Assembly (NCBI GenBank): GCA_028871775.1
Contig: JAGWMH010000012.1
Coordinates: 1 to 16,471 of the forward strand
Origin: Betaproteobacteria bacterium
Lineage (GTDB): Bacteria; Pseudomonadota; Gammaproteobacteria; Burkholderiales; Gallionellaceae
Reading direction: 5' to 3'
DNA length: 16,471 nt
The notes under the pieces are model-generated. The model made no database searches. It saw only the letters and a program-made list of their open reading frames with translations, and was not told where the DNA came from. The translations under genes were made by a program, and so were the position numbers. Positions 1 through 6,964 of this stretch are shown here, in pieces. How positions within the stretch are numbered: position 1 is the stretch's first letter; every line of letters starts with the position of its first letter.

Positions 1-1210
1 GTAGCAGGTCGGCGGGCCGGCATTCGATGACCTCCGCGTTGCCTATGGCCTGCTGGCGCACGACCGGGTTGACCGGTCCGGGCGCCTTGCCGTAGCGGCC
101 TTGCAGGTACAGTTTGACCTCGTTGGTGATCATCTTGTAGCGCTCGCCGGTCAGCACGTTCAGCACCGCCTGGGTGCCGACGATCTGGGAGGTGGGCGTG
201 ACCAGCGGCGGATAACCCAGATCCTCACGCACGCGCGGGATTTCCTCCAGCACCTCGTGCATGCGCCCGAGCGCCCCCTGTTCGCGCAACTGGGCGTAGA
301 GATTGGAAATCATGCCGCCCGGCACCTGGTTGACGTGCACCCGGGTATCGACCCCCGTGAACTCGCTTTCGAAGCGCTGGTACTTCTTGCGTATATCGCG
401 GAAATAGAACCCGATCTCTTGCAACAACCCCAGGTCCAGACCGGTGTCGTACTCGGTGCCGTGCAGGGCGGCCACCATGGCCTCGGTGGGCGTATGGCTG
501 GCACCGCCGGCGAACGCCGAGATAGCGGTGTCGACGTGATAACAGCCGTTCTCGATGGCCTTGAGGTGGCACATGTCGGCCAGGCCGGAAGTGGCGTGAC
601 AGTGCAGGTGCAAGGGCACCTTGACCGCGGCGGCCAGGCTGCTCACCAGCGCGGCACAGGTCATGGGCGTCAGCAGTCCGGCCATGTCCTTGATGGCGAT
701 GCTGTCGCAGCCCATGGCCTCAAGCTCGCGGGCCATGGCGACGAACTGGGGAATATCGTGCACTGGACTGGTGGTGTAGCAGATCGTGCCCTGGGCGTGC
801 TTGCCCGTTTCCTTGACGGCCTCGACGGCGGTGCACAGATTACGTATGTCGTTCATGGCGTCAAAGACGCGGAACACGTCGATGCCGTTGGCGGCGGCGC
901 GCTTCGTGAAGGTGCGCACCACGTCGTCGGAGTAATGGCGGTAACCGAGCAGGTTCTGGCCGCGCAACAGCATCTGCAGGCGCACGTGGGGCAGCGCCGC
1001 GCGCAGGCGGCGCAGGCGTTCCCAGGGGTCTTCCTTGAGGAATCGTAAACAGGCGTCGAAGGTGGCACCGCCCCAGACTTCCAGCGACCAGTAACCCGCC
1101 CGGTCCAGGCGGTCACAGATCGGCAGCATGTCTTCGGTGCGCATGCGCGTGGCGATCAGGCACTGGTGCGCGTCGCGCAGGATGGTATCGGTTATCTTGA
1201 CGCTGGGCAT
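1..1210 (-). CDS. oadA: Pyruvate carboxylase subunit B / oxaloacetate decarboxylase alpha-type carboxyltransferase (5' part)
   Basis: Carboxyltransferase subunit that moves CO2 from carboxybiotin to pyruvate, giving oxaloacetate, in the cytoplasm with the PycA subunit encoded upstream. Translating the minus strand from the ATG at 1208-1210 gives 403 uninterrupted codons running off the left edge. The HMGL-like TIM barrel opens with DTILRDAHQCL (residues 8-18), where D13 is the expected metal ligand. The carboxylated lysine is expected at K174 in AIKDMAG, and the metal-binding HCH is at 203-205. The PYC/OADA conserved stretch follows, with VNQVPGGMISNL at about 293-304. The C-terminal biotinyl domain would lie outside the window (family members have about 600 residues). 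A weak GGAAAG precedes the ATG. It lies 235 bp downstream of pycA in the same direction, with an inserted repeat between them. A sodium-pumping decarboxylase role is less likely because its partner here is a biotin carboxylase. This is the PycB of some nomenclatures. Confidence 0.93.
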   Translation of the reverse strand, partial: MPSVKITDTILRDAHQCLIATRMRTEDMLPICDRLDRAGYWSLEVWGGATFDACLRFLKEDPWERLRRLRAALPHVRLQMLLRGQNLLGYRHYSDDVVRTFTKRAAANGIDVFRVFDAMNDIRNLCTAVEAVKETGKHAQGTICYTTSPVHDIPQFVAMARELEAMGCDSIAIKDMAGLLTPMTCAALVSSLAAAVKVPLHLHCHATSGLADMCHLKAIENGCYHVDTAISAFAGGASHTPTEAMVAALHGTEYDTGLDLGLLQEIGFYFRDIRKKYQRFESEFTGVDTRVHVNQVPGGMISNLYAQLREQGALGRMHEVLEEIPRVREDLGYPPLVTPTSQIVGTQAVLNVLTGERYKMITNEVKLYLQGRYGKAPGPVNPVVRQQAIGNAEVIECRPADLL

Positions 1211-1238
1211 GTTTGTCTTTCCACTGCCGGCATGTTGA

Positions 1239-1388
1239 GGAACCTCTGATTAAGTCGCTGAAGCGGCGCGGGCGGTGTTGGACAGGCGCGCGGAATGCTC
1301 ATTTACTAGCGTGTAAACCGCGCTTCCTCGCTTCCTCGCGCCTTTCCGCCTTGCCATCATCCGCTTGATCGGCTTAATCAGAGGTCCC
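1239..1388. mobile_element. MITE-like non-coding element with inverted ends and putative 5-bp target duplication
   Basis: The two ends match as 16-bp inverted repeats with one mismatch: GGAACCTCTGATTAAG (1239-1254) and the complement of CTTAATCAGAGGTCCC (1373-1388). Thirteen bp (1242-1254 against 1373-1385) are perfect, and similarity continues inward to an AAGCGG motif on each arm. TTGAG occurs at both flanks (1235-1239 and 1389-1393), consistent with a target-site duplication. Inside are a TTTAC/GTAAA inverted pair (1302-1306 and 1313-1317) and a tandem CTTCCTCG (1323-1330, 1331-1338). There is no reading frame of note. It probably folds into a long hairpin in the pycA-oadA transcript. The transposase family that would move it was not identified. 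Confidence 0.68.
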
Positions 1389-1430
1389 TTGAGTGTAGCG
1401 TTCATTCCAAGACGCGCAAGGCGAGGCACG

Positions 1431-1447
1431 GAGCCCTGTCCGGGCTC
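1431..1447 (-). other. Small hairpin at the pycA stop codon
   Basis: GAGCCC (1431-1436), a 5-nt loop and GGGCTC (1442-1447) form a perfect 6-bp stem starting at the pycA TGA. No T-tract follows on the minus strand, so it is not a convincing intrinsic terminator. It could slow 3' decay or partly attenuate transcription before oadA. Confidence 0.3.
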
Positions 1448-2864
1448 ACAAGCCCCTGTGGACGATGACCGCGGCCGAGATCGCCGCCGCCAGGTCGCGC
1501 GGCGGCTGGCGCGTCGAATAGTTTAACAGTTCCGGGTGTTGTTCCACGAAGCCGGTGTGGAAGCGGCCGCTGCGGAACTCGGCTGAATTCAAGATCTGCA
1601 GGTGATAGGGGATGGTGGTCTTGACGCCGTATACGCCCATGTCGTTCAAGGCGCGCCGCGCCCGGTTGAGGAGCTTTTCCCAGTCCAGCGCCCATATGGT
1701 GAGCTTCATGCACATGGAGTCGTAGTAAGGCGGGATGTGATAACCCGTGTAGATCGCCCCGTCGGTGCGCACCCCCGGACCGCCTGGCGCGAAATAGCGC
1801 GTGATGCGGCCGAAGCTGGGCAGGAAGTCGTTCTTCGGATCCTCGGCGTTGATGCGAAACTCCATGGCATAGCCGCTGCGCTGCACGTCCTCCTGGCGAA
1901 AACTCAAGGGCTGACCGTCGGCGATGCGGATCTGCTCCTGCACGATGTCGATGCCGGTAATGGTTTCCGTCACGGTATGTTCGACCTGTATGCGGGTGTT
2001 CATTTCCATGAAATAGAAATGGTTGTCCTGGTCGAGCAGGAATTCGATGGTGCCCGCGTTTTCATAACCCACGGCCCGCGCGGCCTTGACCCCAAGATTG
2101 CCGATATATTCGCGCTGCGCTTGGGTGATCTGTGGCGAGGGGGCAATTTCGATCAGTTTCTGGTTGCGGCGCTGGATGGAGCAGTCGCGCTCGAACAGAT
2201 GGATCACATTGCCGTGGCTGTCGCCCAGCACCTGCACCTCGATATGCCGCGGGTTGACCACGCATTTTTCCAGAAAGACTTCCGGCTGGCCAAAGGCCTT
2301 GTTGGCTTCCGAGATCACGCGCTCGTAGTTGCTGATCAGGTCTTTGTCGCTGTCGCAACGGCGAATGCCGCGGCCGCCACCGCCATTGGTGGCCTTGAGC
2401 ATCACGGGGTAGCCGATTTTTTTTGCCAGTGCGCGCGCCTCTTCAACACCGGCGAGGTTGCCGTCGCTGCCCGGCACGCATGGAATACCGGCGGCTATCA
2501 TGGCATTGCGCGCCTGGACTTTATCGCCCATCTGGCGGATGACGTCCGCATTCGGGCCGATGAACTTGATGTCGCGGCGGGCGCAAATTTCCGCCAGCTC
2601 GGGATTCTCCGCAAGGAAACCATAGCCCGGATGCAGCGCGTCGCATCCCGAGATAACCGCTATGTTGACGATGTTGTGCGCGTTGAGATAGCCGGTCACC
2701 GGCTCGGAGCCGATGTGGTAGGCCTCGTCCGCCTTTTTCACGTGCAGCGCATGGCGGTCGGCATCGGTGTAGATGGCGACCGACTTGATGCCCATTTCGG
2801 AGCAGGCACGCACAATACGGACGGCAATTTCACCGCGGTTGGCGACGAGTATTTTTTTAATCAC
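1446..2864 (-). CDS. pycA: Pyruvate carboxylase subunit A (biotin carboxylase)
   Basis: ATP- and bicarbonate-dependent carboxylation of the biotin carried by the partner B subunit, the first half-reaction of anaplerotic pyruvate carboxylation. The protein has 472 residues, full length for the family. It has an N-terminal biotin carboxylase domain (ILVANRGEIAVRI at 5-17), an ATP-grasp domain with K116, K157 and the GGGGRG loop (161-166), H207 and K236, metal-binding E274 and E287, the EMNTRIQVEH motif (287-296) and R337 in EFRINAEDP. These sit within two residues of the E. coli AccC active-site positions. The sequence is strikingly like Pseudomonas PycA, including the LKAT-x-GGGGRGIRRC loop, the NYS-containing tail and the length, so PycA is preferred over AccC. 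Translation starts at a GTG (2862-2864) with AGGA about 7 nt upstream. A good sigma70 promoter lies about 78 bp upstream. oadA follows in the same direction. Confidence 0.95.
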   Translation of the reverse strand: MIKKILVANRGEIAVRIVRACSEMGIKSVAIYTDADRHALHVKKADEAYHIGSEPVTGYLNAHNIVNIAVISGCDALHPGYGFLAENPELAEICARRDIKFIGPNADVIRQMGDKVQARNAMIAAGIPCVPGSDGNLAGVEEARALAKKIGYPVMLKATNGGGGRGIRRCDSDKDLISNYERVISEANKAFGQPEVFLEKCVVNPRHIEVQVLGDSHGNVIHLFERDCSIQRRNQKLIEIAPSPQITQAQREYIGNLGVKAARAVGYENAGTIEFLLDQDNHFYFMEMNTRIQVEHTVTETITGIDIVQEQIRIADGQPLSFRQEDVQRSGYAMEFRINAEDPKNDFLPSFGRITRYFAPGGPGVRTDGAIYTGYHIPPYYDSMCMKLTIWALDWEKLLNRARRALNDMGVYGVKTTIPYHLQILNSAEFRSGRFHTGFVEQHPELLNYSTRQPPRDLAAAISAAVIVHRGL

Positions 2865-2941
2865 GAATTATCCTGCATACGGCTGGATGATAGTTGGGTT
2901 GCATGTTTCTGCCGGTCGCTGCCCGGGTTTTCAAATGCGGC

Positions 2942-2971
2942 ATTATAGCGGCATCGTCCTGCTGTGCTCAA
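2942..2971 (-). promoter_or_regulatory. Sigma70-type promoter for pycA
   Basis: On the minus strand a perfect -10 hexamer TATAAT (2942-2947) follows a -35-like TTGAGC (2966-2971, four of six matches to consensus) at 18-nt spacing. Transcription would start near 2935, giving a 5' leader of about 70 nt before the pycA GTG at 2864. This is the best promoter match I noticed in the window, but it was judged by eye. Confidence 0.65.
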
Positions 2972-3230
2972 TGGTAATTCGCTAGGGGTTCCCATTTAGA
3001 CTGAACGCGGCATTTATTCCAAACCCTGTTTTTAATTCGGCATTAGCAATCACAGTGGCTGTACCGAGGCCTTTGTTATAGAATTGCCGTTCACAAAAAT
3101 TTTCGTTAAGTTCCCGCGCCAACATGTTGATAGAACCCGGTGGCGAAATGAGCCATGCGATGGGTGTTATTTTTGCTCGATTATGCACGAAGTGATTGAG
3201 AGAAAGAACAAGTAAGGTTTTTTATTTATC

Positions 3231-3244
3231 TCCGGACAACCGGA
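3231..3244. promoter_or_regulatory. Inverted repeat, possible operator upstream of nifJ
   Basis: TCCGG, spacer ACAA, CCGGA: a perfect 5-bp inverted repeat centred about 37 bp before the nifJ ATG and just downstream of the tentative nifJ promoter. That position would suit a repressor site or a small 5'-UTR hairpin. No regulator family was matched to it. Confidence 0.3.
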
Positions 3245-3260
3245 TACATTAATACTGATT

Positions 3261-3267
3261 GAAGGAG
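3261..3267 (+). promoter_or_regulatory. Shine-Dalgarno that fixes the nifJ start
   Basis: GAAGGAG lies 7 nt before the ATG at 3275-3277 but only 4 nt before the in-frame TTG at 3272. The spacing favours the ATG, removing one residue from the longest frame. Confidence 0.75.
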
Positions 3268-3274
3268 TTTTTTG

Positions 3275-6200
3275 ATGCACCAAGCGCATATGGTTACGAT
3301 CGACGGGAATGAAGCCGCTGCCTATATTGCCCACCTGACCAACGAGGTAATCGCAATTTATCCGATTACCCCTTCCTCGCCGATGGGTGAGTATTCCGAT
3401 GTCTGGTCAGCAACCCGCATACCCAACCTGTGGGGCACGGTTCCCGAGGTGGTCACCATGCAGAGCGAAGGCGGCGCCGCCGGCGCGATTCATGGTGCGT
3501 TGCAAACCGGCTCACTAGCGACCACCTTTACCGCCTCGCAGGGCCTGTTGCTGATGATCCCCAATATGTACAAGATCGCCGGCGAGCTGACACCATTTGT
3601 CATGCACGTGGCGGCGCGCTCGCTGGCGGCCCAGGGGCTGTCGATTTTCGGTGACCACAGCGATGTGATGTCGGCGCGCTCGACCGGTTTTGCCTTTCTC
3701 GCTTCCAACTCGGTGCAGGAGGCGATGGATATGGCACTGATCGCACAGGCCGCGACGCTGGAGTCGCGCATACCCATCCTGCATTTTTTCGATGGTTTCC
3801 GCACATCCCACGAGGTGGCCAAGGTCGAGCAGGTGCCATTCGAAGTGGTGCGCGAGATGATCGATGACAAGCTGGTGTTCGCCCACCGCGCACGCGCGCT
3901 GACGCCCGATCATCCGGTGATCCGCGGTACGGCGCAGAACCCGGATGTGTATTTCCAGGCGCGCGAAACGGTCAATTCGTTTTACGATGCCATGCCCGGC
4001 ATTGTGCAGAAAGCGATGGATAAATTCGCCCGGCTCACTGGCCGCCAGTATCACCTGTATGACTACGTCGGCGCGCCGGATGCCGAGCGGGTCATGATCC
4101 TGATGGGGTCGGGCGCGGATGCGGCGGAGGAAACGGTGGAACACCTGACTGCTCATGGCGAGAAGGTGGGCATAGTGAAAGTGCGCCTGTACCGCCCCTT
4201 TGTGGCCGACGAGTTGCTCAAGGTTATTCCGGCCACGGCCAGGTGCATTGCCGCTCTTGACCGTACCAAGGAGCCGGGAGCCGACGGCGAACCGCTGTAC
4301 AAGGATGTGGTGACGGCTTTTGCCGAAGCCTTCACCTCCGGCGCCGGCAAATTCACCAGCATGCCGCGTGTGGTGGGCGGCCGCTACGGACTGTCCTCCA
4401 AGGAATTCACGCCGGGCATGATCAAGGGGGTGTTCGACGAGCTGAAAAAGGACCAGCCAAAGAACCATTTCACCGTCGGCATCATCGACGATGTCACCCA
4501 TACCAGCCTGAAATGGGATGCGAATTTCCGCAACGATGCCAGCCGCGGCGTGAACCGCTGCCTGTTCTACGGCCTGGGCTCGGACGGCACGGTGGGCGCC
4601 AACAAGAACACCATCAAGATCATGGGCGAGGAGACCGAGCTCTACGCCCAGGGCTATTTCGTCTATGACTCGAAAAAAGCCGGCGCGGTCACCGTCTCCC
4701 ACCTGCGTTTCTCGCCCAAGCCGATTCACTCGCCCTACCTGATCGGCAGCAACGAGGCGAATTTCATCGGCTGCCATCAGCCGGTATTTCTGGAGCGTTA
4801 TGAAATGCTGGATTACGCCGCCCAGGGTGCGGTATTCCTGGTCAACACGCCGACGGCGCCGGACAAGGCGTGGAATCTGCTGACGCGCAAGATGCAGCAG
4901 CAGATCATCGACAAGAAAATTGAATTCTACGTGATCGATGCCTATGCCATCGCCAGGGCTACCGGCATGGGCAGCCGCATCAACACCATCATGCAGACCT
5001 GCTTCTTCGCCATTTCCGGCGTATTGCCGCGTGAACTGGCAATCGAAAAAATCAAGTCTGCCGCCGAGAAGTCCTACAGCAAGAAGGGCAGGGCAGTGGT
5101 GGAAGCCAACTGGAAGGCGATCGATGAAACCATTGCCAACCTGCACAAGGTGAAGGTTCCTGCCGCCGCTACCAGCGATTTCGAAATGCCCGAACCGGTG
5201 GGTGCCCATGCGCCGGATTTCGTCAAACGCGTGACCGCCGAGATCATGGCCGGCCGCGGTGACCGTCTGCCGGTGAGCGCGCTGCCCCCCGATGGCACCT
5301 GGCCTACCGGCACTGCGGTCTGGGACAAGCGCAATCTGGCGCTGGAAATTCCGGTATGGGACGAAGAGCTGTGCATCTACTGCGGCAAATGTGCGCTTGT
5401 CTGTCCTCATACCGCCATCCGTTCCAAGGTATTTCCCGCCGAACTGGCCAAGAATGCGCCGCCCACCTTCAAGCATATCCAGATCAAGGGCAAGGAATTC
5501 GAGCAGGGCATGCACGTCACCTACCAGGTAGCGCCGGAGGATTGTACCGGCTGCACGCTGTGTGTGGACATCTGCCCGGCGGTATCCAAGACCGATCCGA
5601 CCTACAAGGCGATCAACATGCGCGACATCGTGCCGTTGCGCGAACAGGAAAAGGAAAACTTCGAATTCTTCCTCAAGCTGCCGGAATTCGACCGCACCAA
5701 GTTGCGCACCTCCACCATCAAGGGCGCAATGATGTTGCAGCCGTTGTTCGAGTTTTCCTCAGCCTGTGTCGGTTGCGGTGAAACGCCCTATATCAAGCTG
5801 GCCACTCAGTTGTTCGGCGACCGCATGGTGATCGCCAACGCCACCGGCTGTTCCTCGATCTACGGCGGCAACCTGCCCACCACGCCCTACACCAAGAACG
5901 CCGAAGGGCGCGGCCCGGCCTGGGCAAACTCGCTATTCGAGGACAACGCCGAATTCGGCTTGGGCTTCCGCGTCAGCCTCGACAAGCACGCCGAACATGC
6001 CACCGAGCTGCTGAAGAAGTTAAGGGGTCGTGTTGACGGCGCGCTGGCGGATGCCATCCTCAATGCCGACCAAACCACGGAGGCCGGCATCTTCGCCCAG
6101 CGCGAGCGCGTCGAGCAACTGCGCAAGGCGCTGGCCGGCATTGATGGCGCCGAGGCGCGGCAACTGGAAAGCCTGGCCGAATATCTGGTGAAGAAAAGCG

Positions 6201-6886
6201 TGTGGATATTCGGCGGCGACGGCTGGGCCTACGATATCGGTTTCGGCGGCCTGGATCACGTGCTGGCTTCCGGCCGCAACGTCAACATCCTGGTGCTCGA
6301 TACCGAAGTCTATTCCAACACCGGCGGGCAGATGTCCAAGGCCACACCGCGCGGCGCCACGGCCAAATTTGCCGCCGGCGGCAAGCCTACCGGCAAGAAG
6401 GATCTGGGGCAGATCGCCATGAGCTACGGCCACGTCTACGTCGCTCATGTCGCCTACGGTGCGAAGGATACCCATACCCTAAAGACCTTTATCGAGGCCG
6501 AATCTTTCGACGGACCGTCGCTGATCATTGCCTACAGCCCCTGTGTCGAGCATGGCTACGAGATGAGCAAGCAACACCAGCAACAGGAGCTGGCGGTCAG
6601 CACCGGCCACTGGCCGCTGTACCGCTACGACCCGCGCCGCGAACAGGAAGGCAAGAACCCGCTCTCGCTGGATTCACAGAAGCCCTCGGTGTCTTACCGT
6701 GAGTTCATCAAGAACGAGCCGCGCTTCCGCGGTCTGGTGAAGAACATGGATAGCGATGGTGGAAAAGCTCTGGCTGCATCCTACGAAAACGAACTGCAGA
6801 AGCGCTACGCGATTTACGAGCAGATGGCGAGTGGTTCCGGCGAGGGCAGCGAAGCGGATGCCAAGAAAAAACCGACTGACGCATAA
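3275..6886 (+). CDS. nifJ: Pyruvate:ferredoxin (flavodoxin) oxidoreductase, homodimeric NifJ type
   Basis: Cytoplasmic enzyme interconverting pyruvate + CoA with acetyl-CoA + CO2, with electrons going to or from ferredoxin or flavodoxin. At 1203 residues it is full length for the single-chain class. Order of parts: N-terminal pyrimidine-type domain with YPITPSSP (29-36), E65 in QSEGG and R115 in AARSL, matching the substrate and TPP contacts known in Desulfovibrio PFOR; transketolase C-like domain (about 260-400); EKR-type middle region; an 8Fe ferredoxin domain with C700/703/706/710 and C757/760/763/767; then the TPP domain with GDG (981-983) and SNTGGQ (1014-1019). The proximal 4Fe-4S ligands are C831, C834, C859 and C1090. 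All twelve cluster cysteines are present. It is probably co-transcribed with ppdK 78 bp downstream. Either reaction direction is possible; being next to PPDK suggests pyruvate synthesis or PEP formation at least some of the time. Confidence 0.97.
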   Translation: MHQAHMVTIDGNEAAAYIAHLTNEVIAIYPITPSSPMGEYSDVWSATRIPNLWGTVPEVVTMQSEGGAAGAIHGALQTGSLATTFTASQGLLLMIPNMYKIAGELTPFVMHVAARSLAAQGLSIFGDHSDVMSARSTGFAFLASNSVQEAMDMALIAQAATLESRIPILHFFDGFRTSHEVAKVEQVPFEVVREMIDDKLVFAHRARALTPDHPVIRGTAQNPDVYFQARETVNSFYDAMPGIVQKAMDKFARLTGRQYHLYDYVGAPDAERVMILMGSGADAAEETVEHLTAHGEKVGIVKVRLYRPFVADELLKVIPATARCIAALDRTKEPGADGEPLYKDVVTAFAEAFTSGAGKFTSMPRVVGGRYGLSSKEFTPGMIKGVFDELKKDQPKNHFTVGIIDDVTHTSLKWDANFRNDASRGVNRCLFYGLGSDGTVGANKNTIKIMGEETELYAQGYFVYDSKKAGAVTVSHLRFSPKPIHSPYLIGSNEANFIGCHQPVFLERYEMLDYAAQGAVFLVNTPTAPDKAWNLLTRKMQQQIIDKKIEFYVIDAYAIARATGMGSRINTIMQTCFFAISGVLPRELAIEKIKSAAEKSYSKKGRAVVEANWKAIDETIANLHKVKVPAAATSDFEMPEPVGAHAPDFVKRVTAEIMAGRGDRLPVSALPPDGTWPTGTAVWDKRNLALEIPVWDEELCIYCGKCALVCPHTAIRSKVFPAELAKNAPPTFKHIQIKGKEFEQGMHVTYQVAPEDCTGCTLCVDICPAVSKTDPTYKAINMRDIVPLREQEKENFEFFLKLPEFDRTKLRTSTIKGAMMLQPLFEFSSACVGCGETPYIKLATQLFGDRMVIANATGCSSIYGGNLPTTPYTKNAEGRGPAWANSLFEDNAEFGLGFRVSLDKHAEHATELLKKLRGRVDGALADAILNADQTTEAGIFAQRERVEQLRKALAGIDGAEARQLESLAEYLVKKSVWIFGGDGWAYDIGFGGLDHVLASGRNVNILVLDTEVYSNTGGQMSKATPRGATAKFAAGGKPTGKKDLGQIAMSYGHVYVAHVAYGAKDTHTLKTFIEAESFDGPSLIIAYSPCVEHGYEMSKQHQQQELAVSTGHWPLYRYDPRREQEGKNPLSLDSQKPSVSYREFIKNEPRFRGLVKNMDSDGGKALAASYENELQKRYAIYEQMASGSGEGSEADAKKKPTDA

Positions 6887-6906
6887 TCTGGATGTGCAGG
6901 AAGAAC

Positions 6907-6926
6907 GGTGGGCACACGTGCCCACC
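6907..6926. repeat. 9-bp palindromic hairpin between nifJ and ppdK
   Basis: GGTGGGCAC, loop AC, GTGCCCACC: a perfect 9-bp stem in the 78-bp gap, starting about 20 nt after the nifJ stop. There is no T-run behind it, so it is not a standard terminator. It may protect the nifJ mRNA end, act as an attenuator, or be one copy of a dispersed palindromic repeat. Only one copy was noticed in this window. Confidence 0.5.
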
Positions 6927-6964
6927 CTGTGCAGCCAAATCGAAATTTGAAATAGGGGAGTGTA

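Larger units (their letters stand above)
2865..3274. other. Divergent regulatory region between pycA and nifJ (410 bp)
   Basis: This gap separates two divergently transcribed pyruvate-metabolism units. The pycA side carries the promoter described separately. The nifJ side is AT-richer than the genes. A tentative promoter is TTGAGA (3196-3201) with TTTTAT (3220-3225) 18 nt downstream, which is weak. A TCCGG-ACAA-CCGGA inverted repeat and a strong Shine-Dalgarno precede nifJ. I see no credible gene: the one minus-strand frame (2982-3188) starts at a GTG with no ribosome site and resembles nothing I recognise. No FNR-type TTGAT-N4-ATCAA box, sigma54 -24/-12 element or riboswitch was recognised. 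Confidence 0.6.

Noticed and set aside
101..1048. Plus-strand open frame of 315 codons at the left edge
   Set aside because: The minus strand here encodes OadA/PycB without interruption to the window edge, with active-site motifs.
2412..2425. T-rich run that could look like a terminator tail
   Set aside because: It lies inside pycA coding sequence (Lys/Ile codons on the minus strand) with no adjoining stem.
1602..2948. Plus-strand open frame of 448 codons antisense to pycA
   Set aside because: pycA is certain on the other strand. This frame also runs through the pycA promoter and matches nothing.
2982..3188. Minus-strand 68-codon frame in the pycA-nifJ gap
   Set aside because: GTG start with no Shine-Dalgarno, no recognisable motif, and it overlaps the probable promoter regions of both units.
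3515..5515. Minus-strand open frame of 666 codons antisense to nifJ
   Set aside because: It lies wholly within nifJ, whose frame has every expected motif. The composition (His, Arg, Gly, Val rich) is that of a shadow frame in GC-rich DNA, and no domain was recognised.
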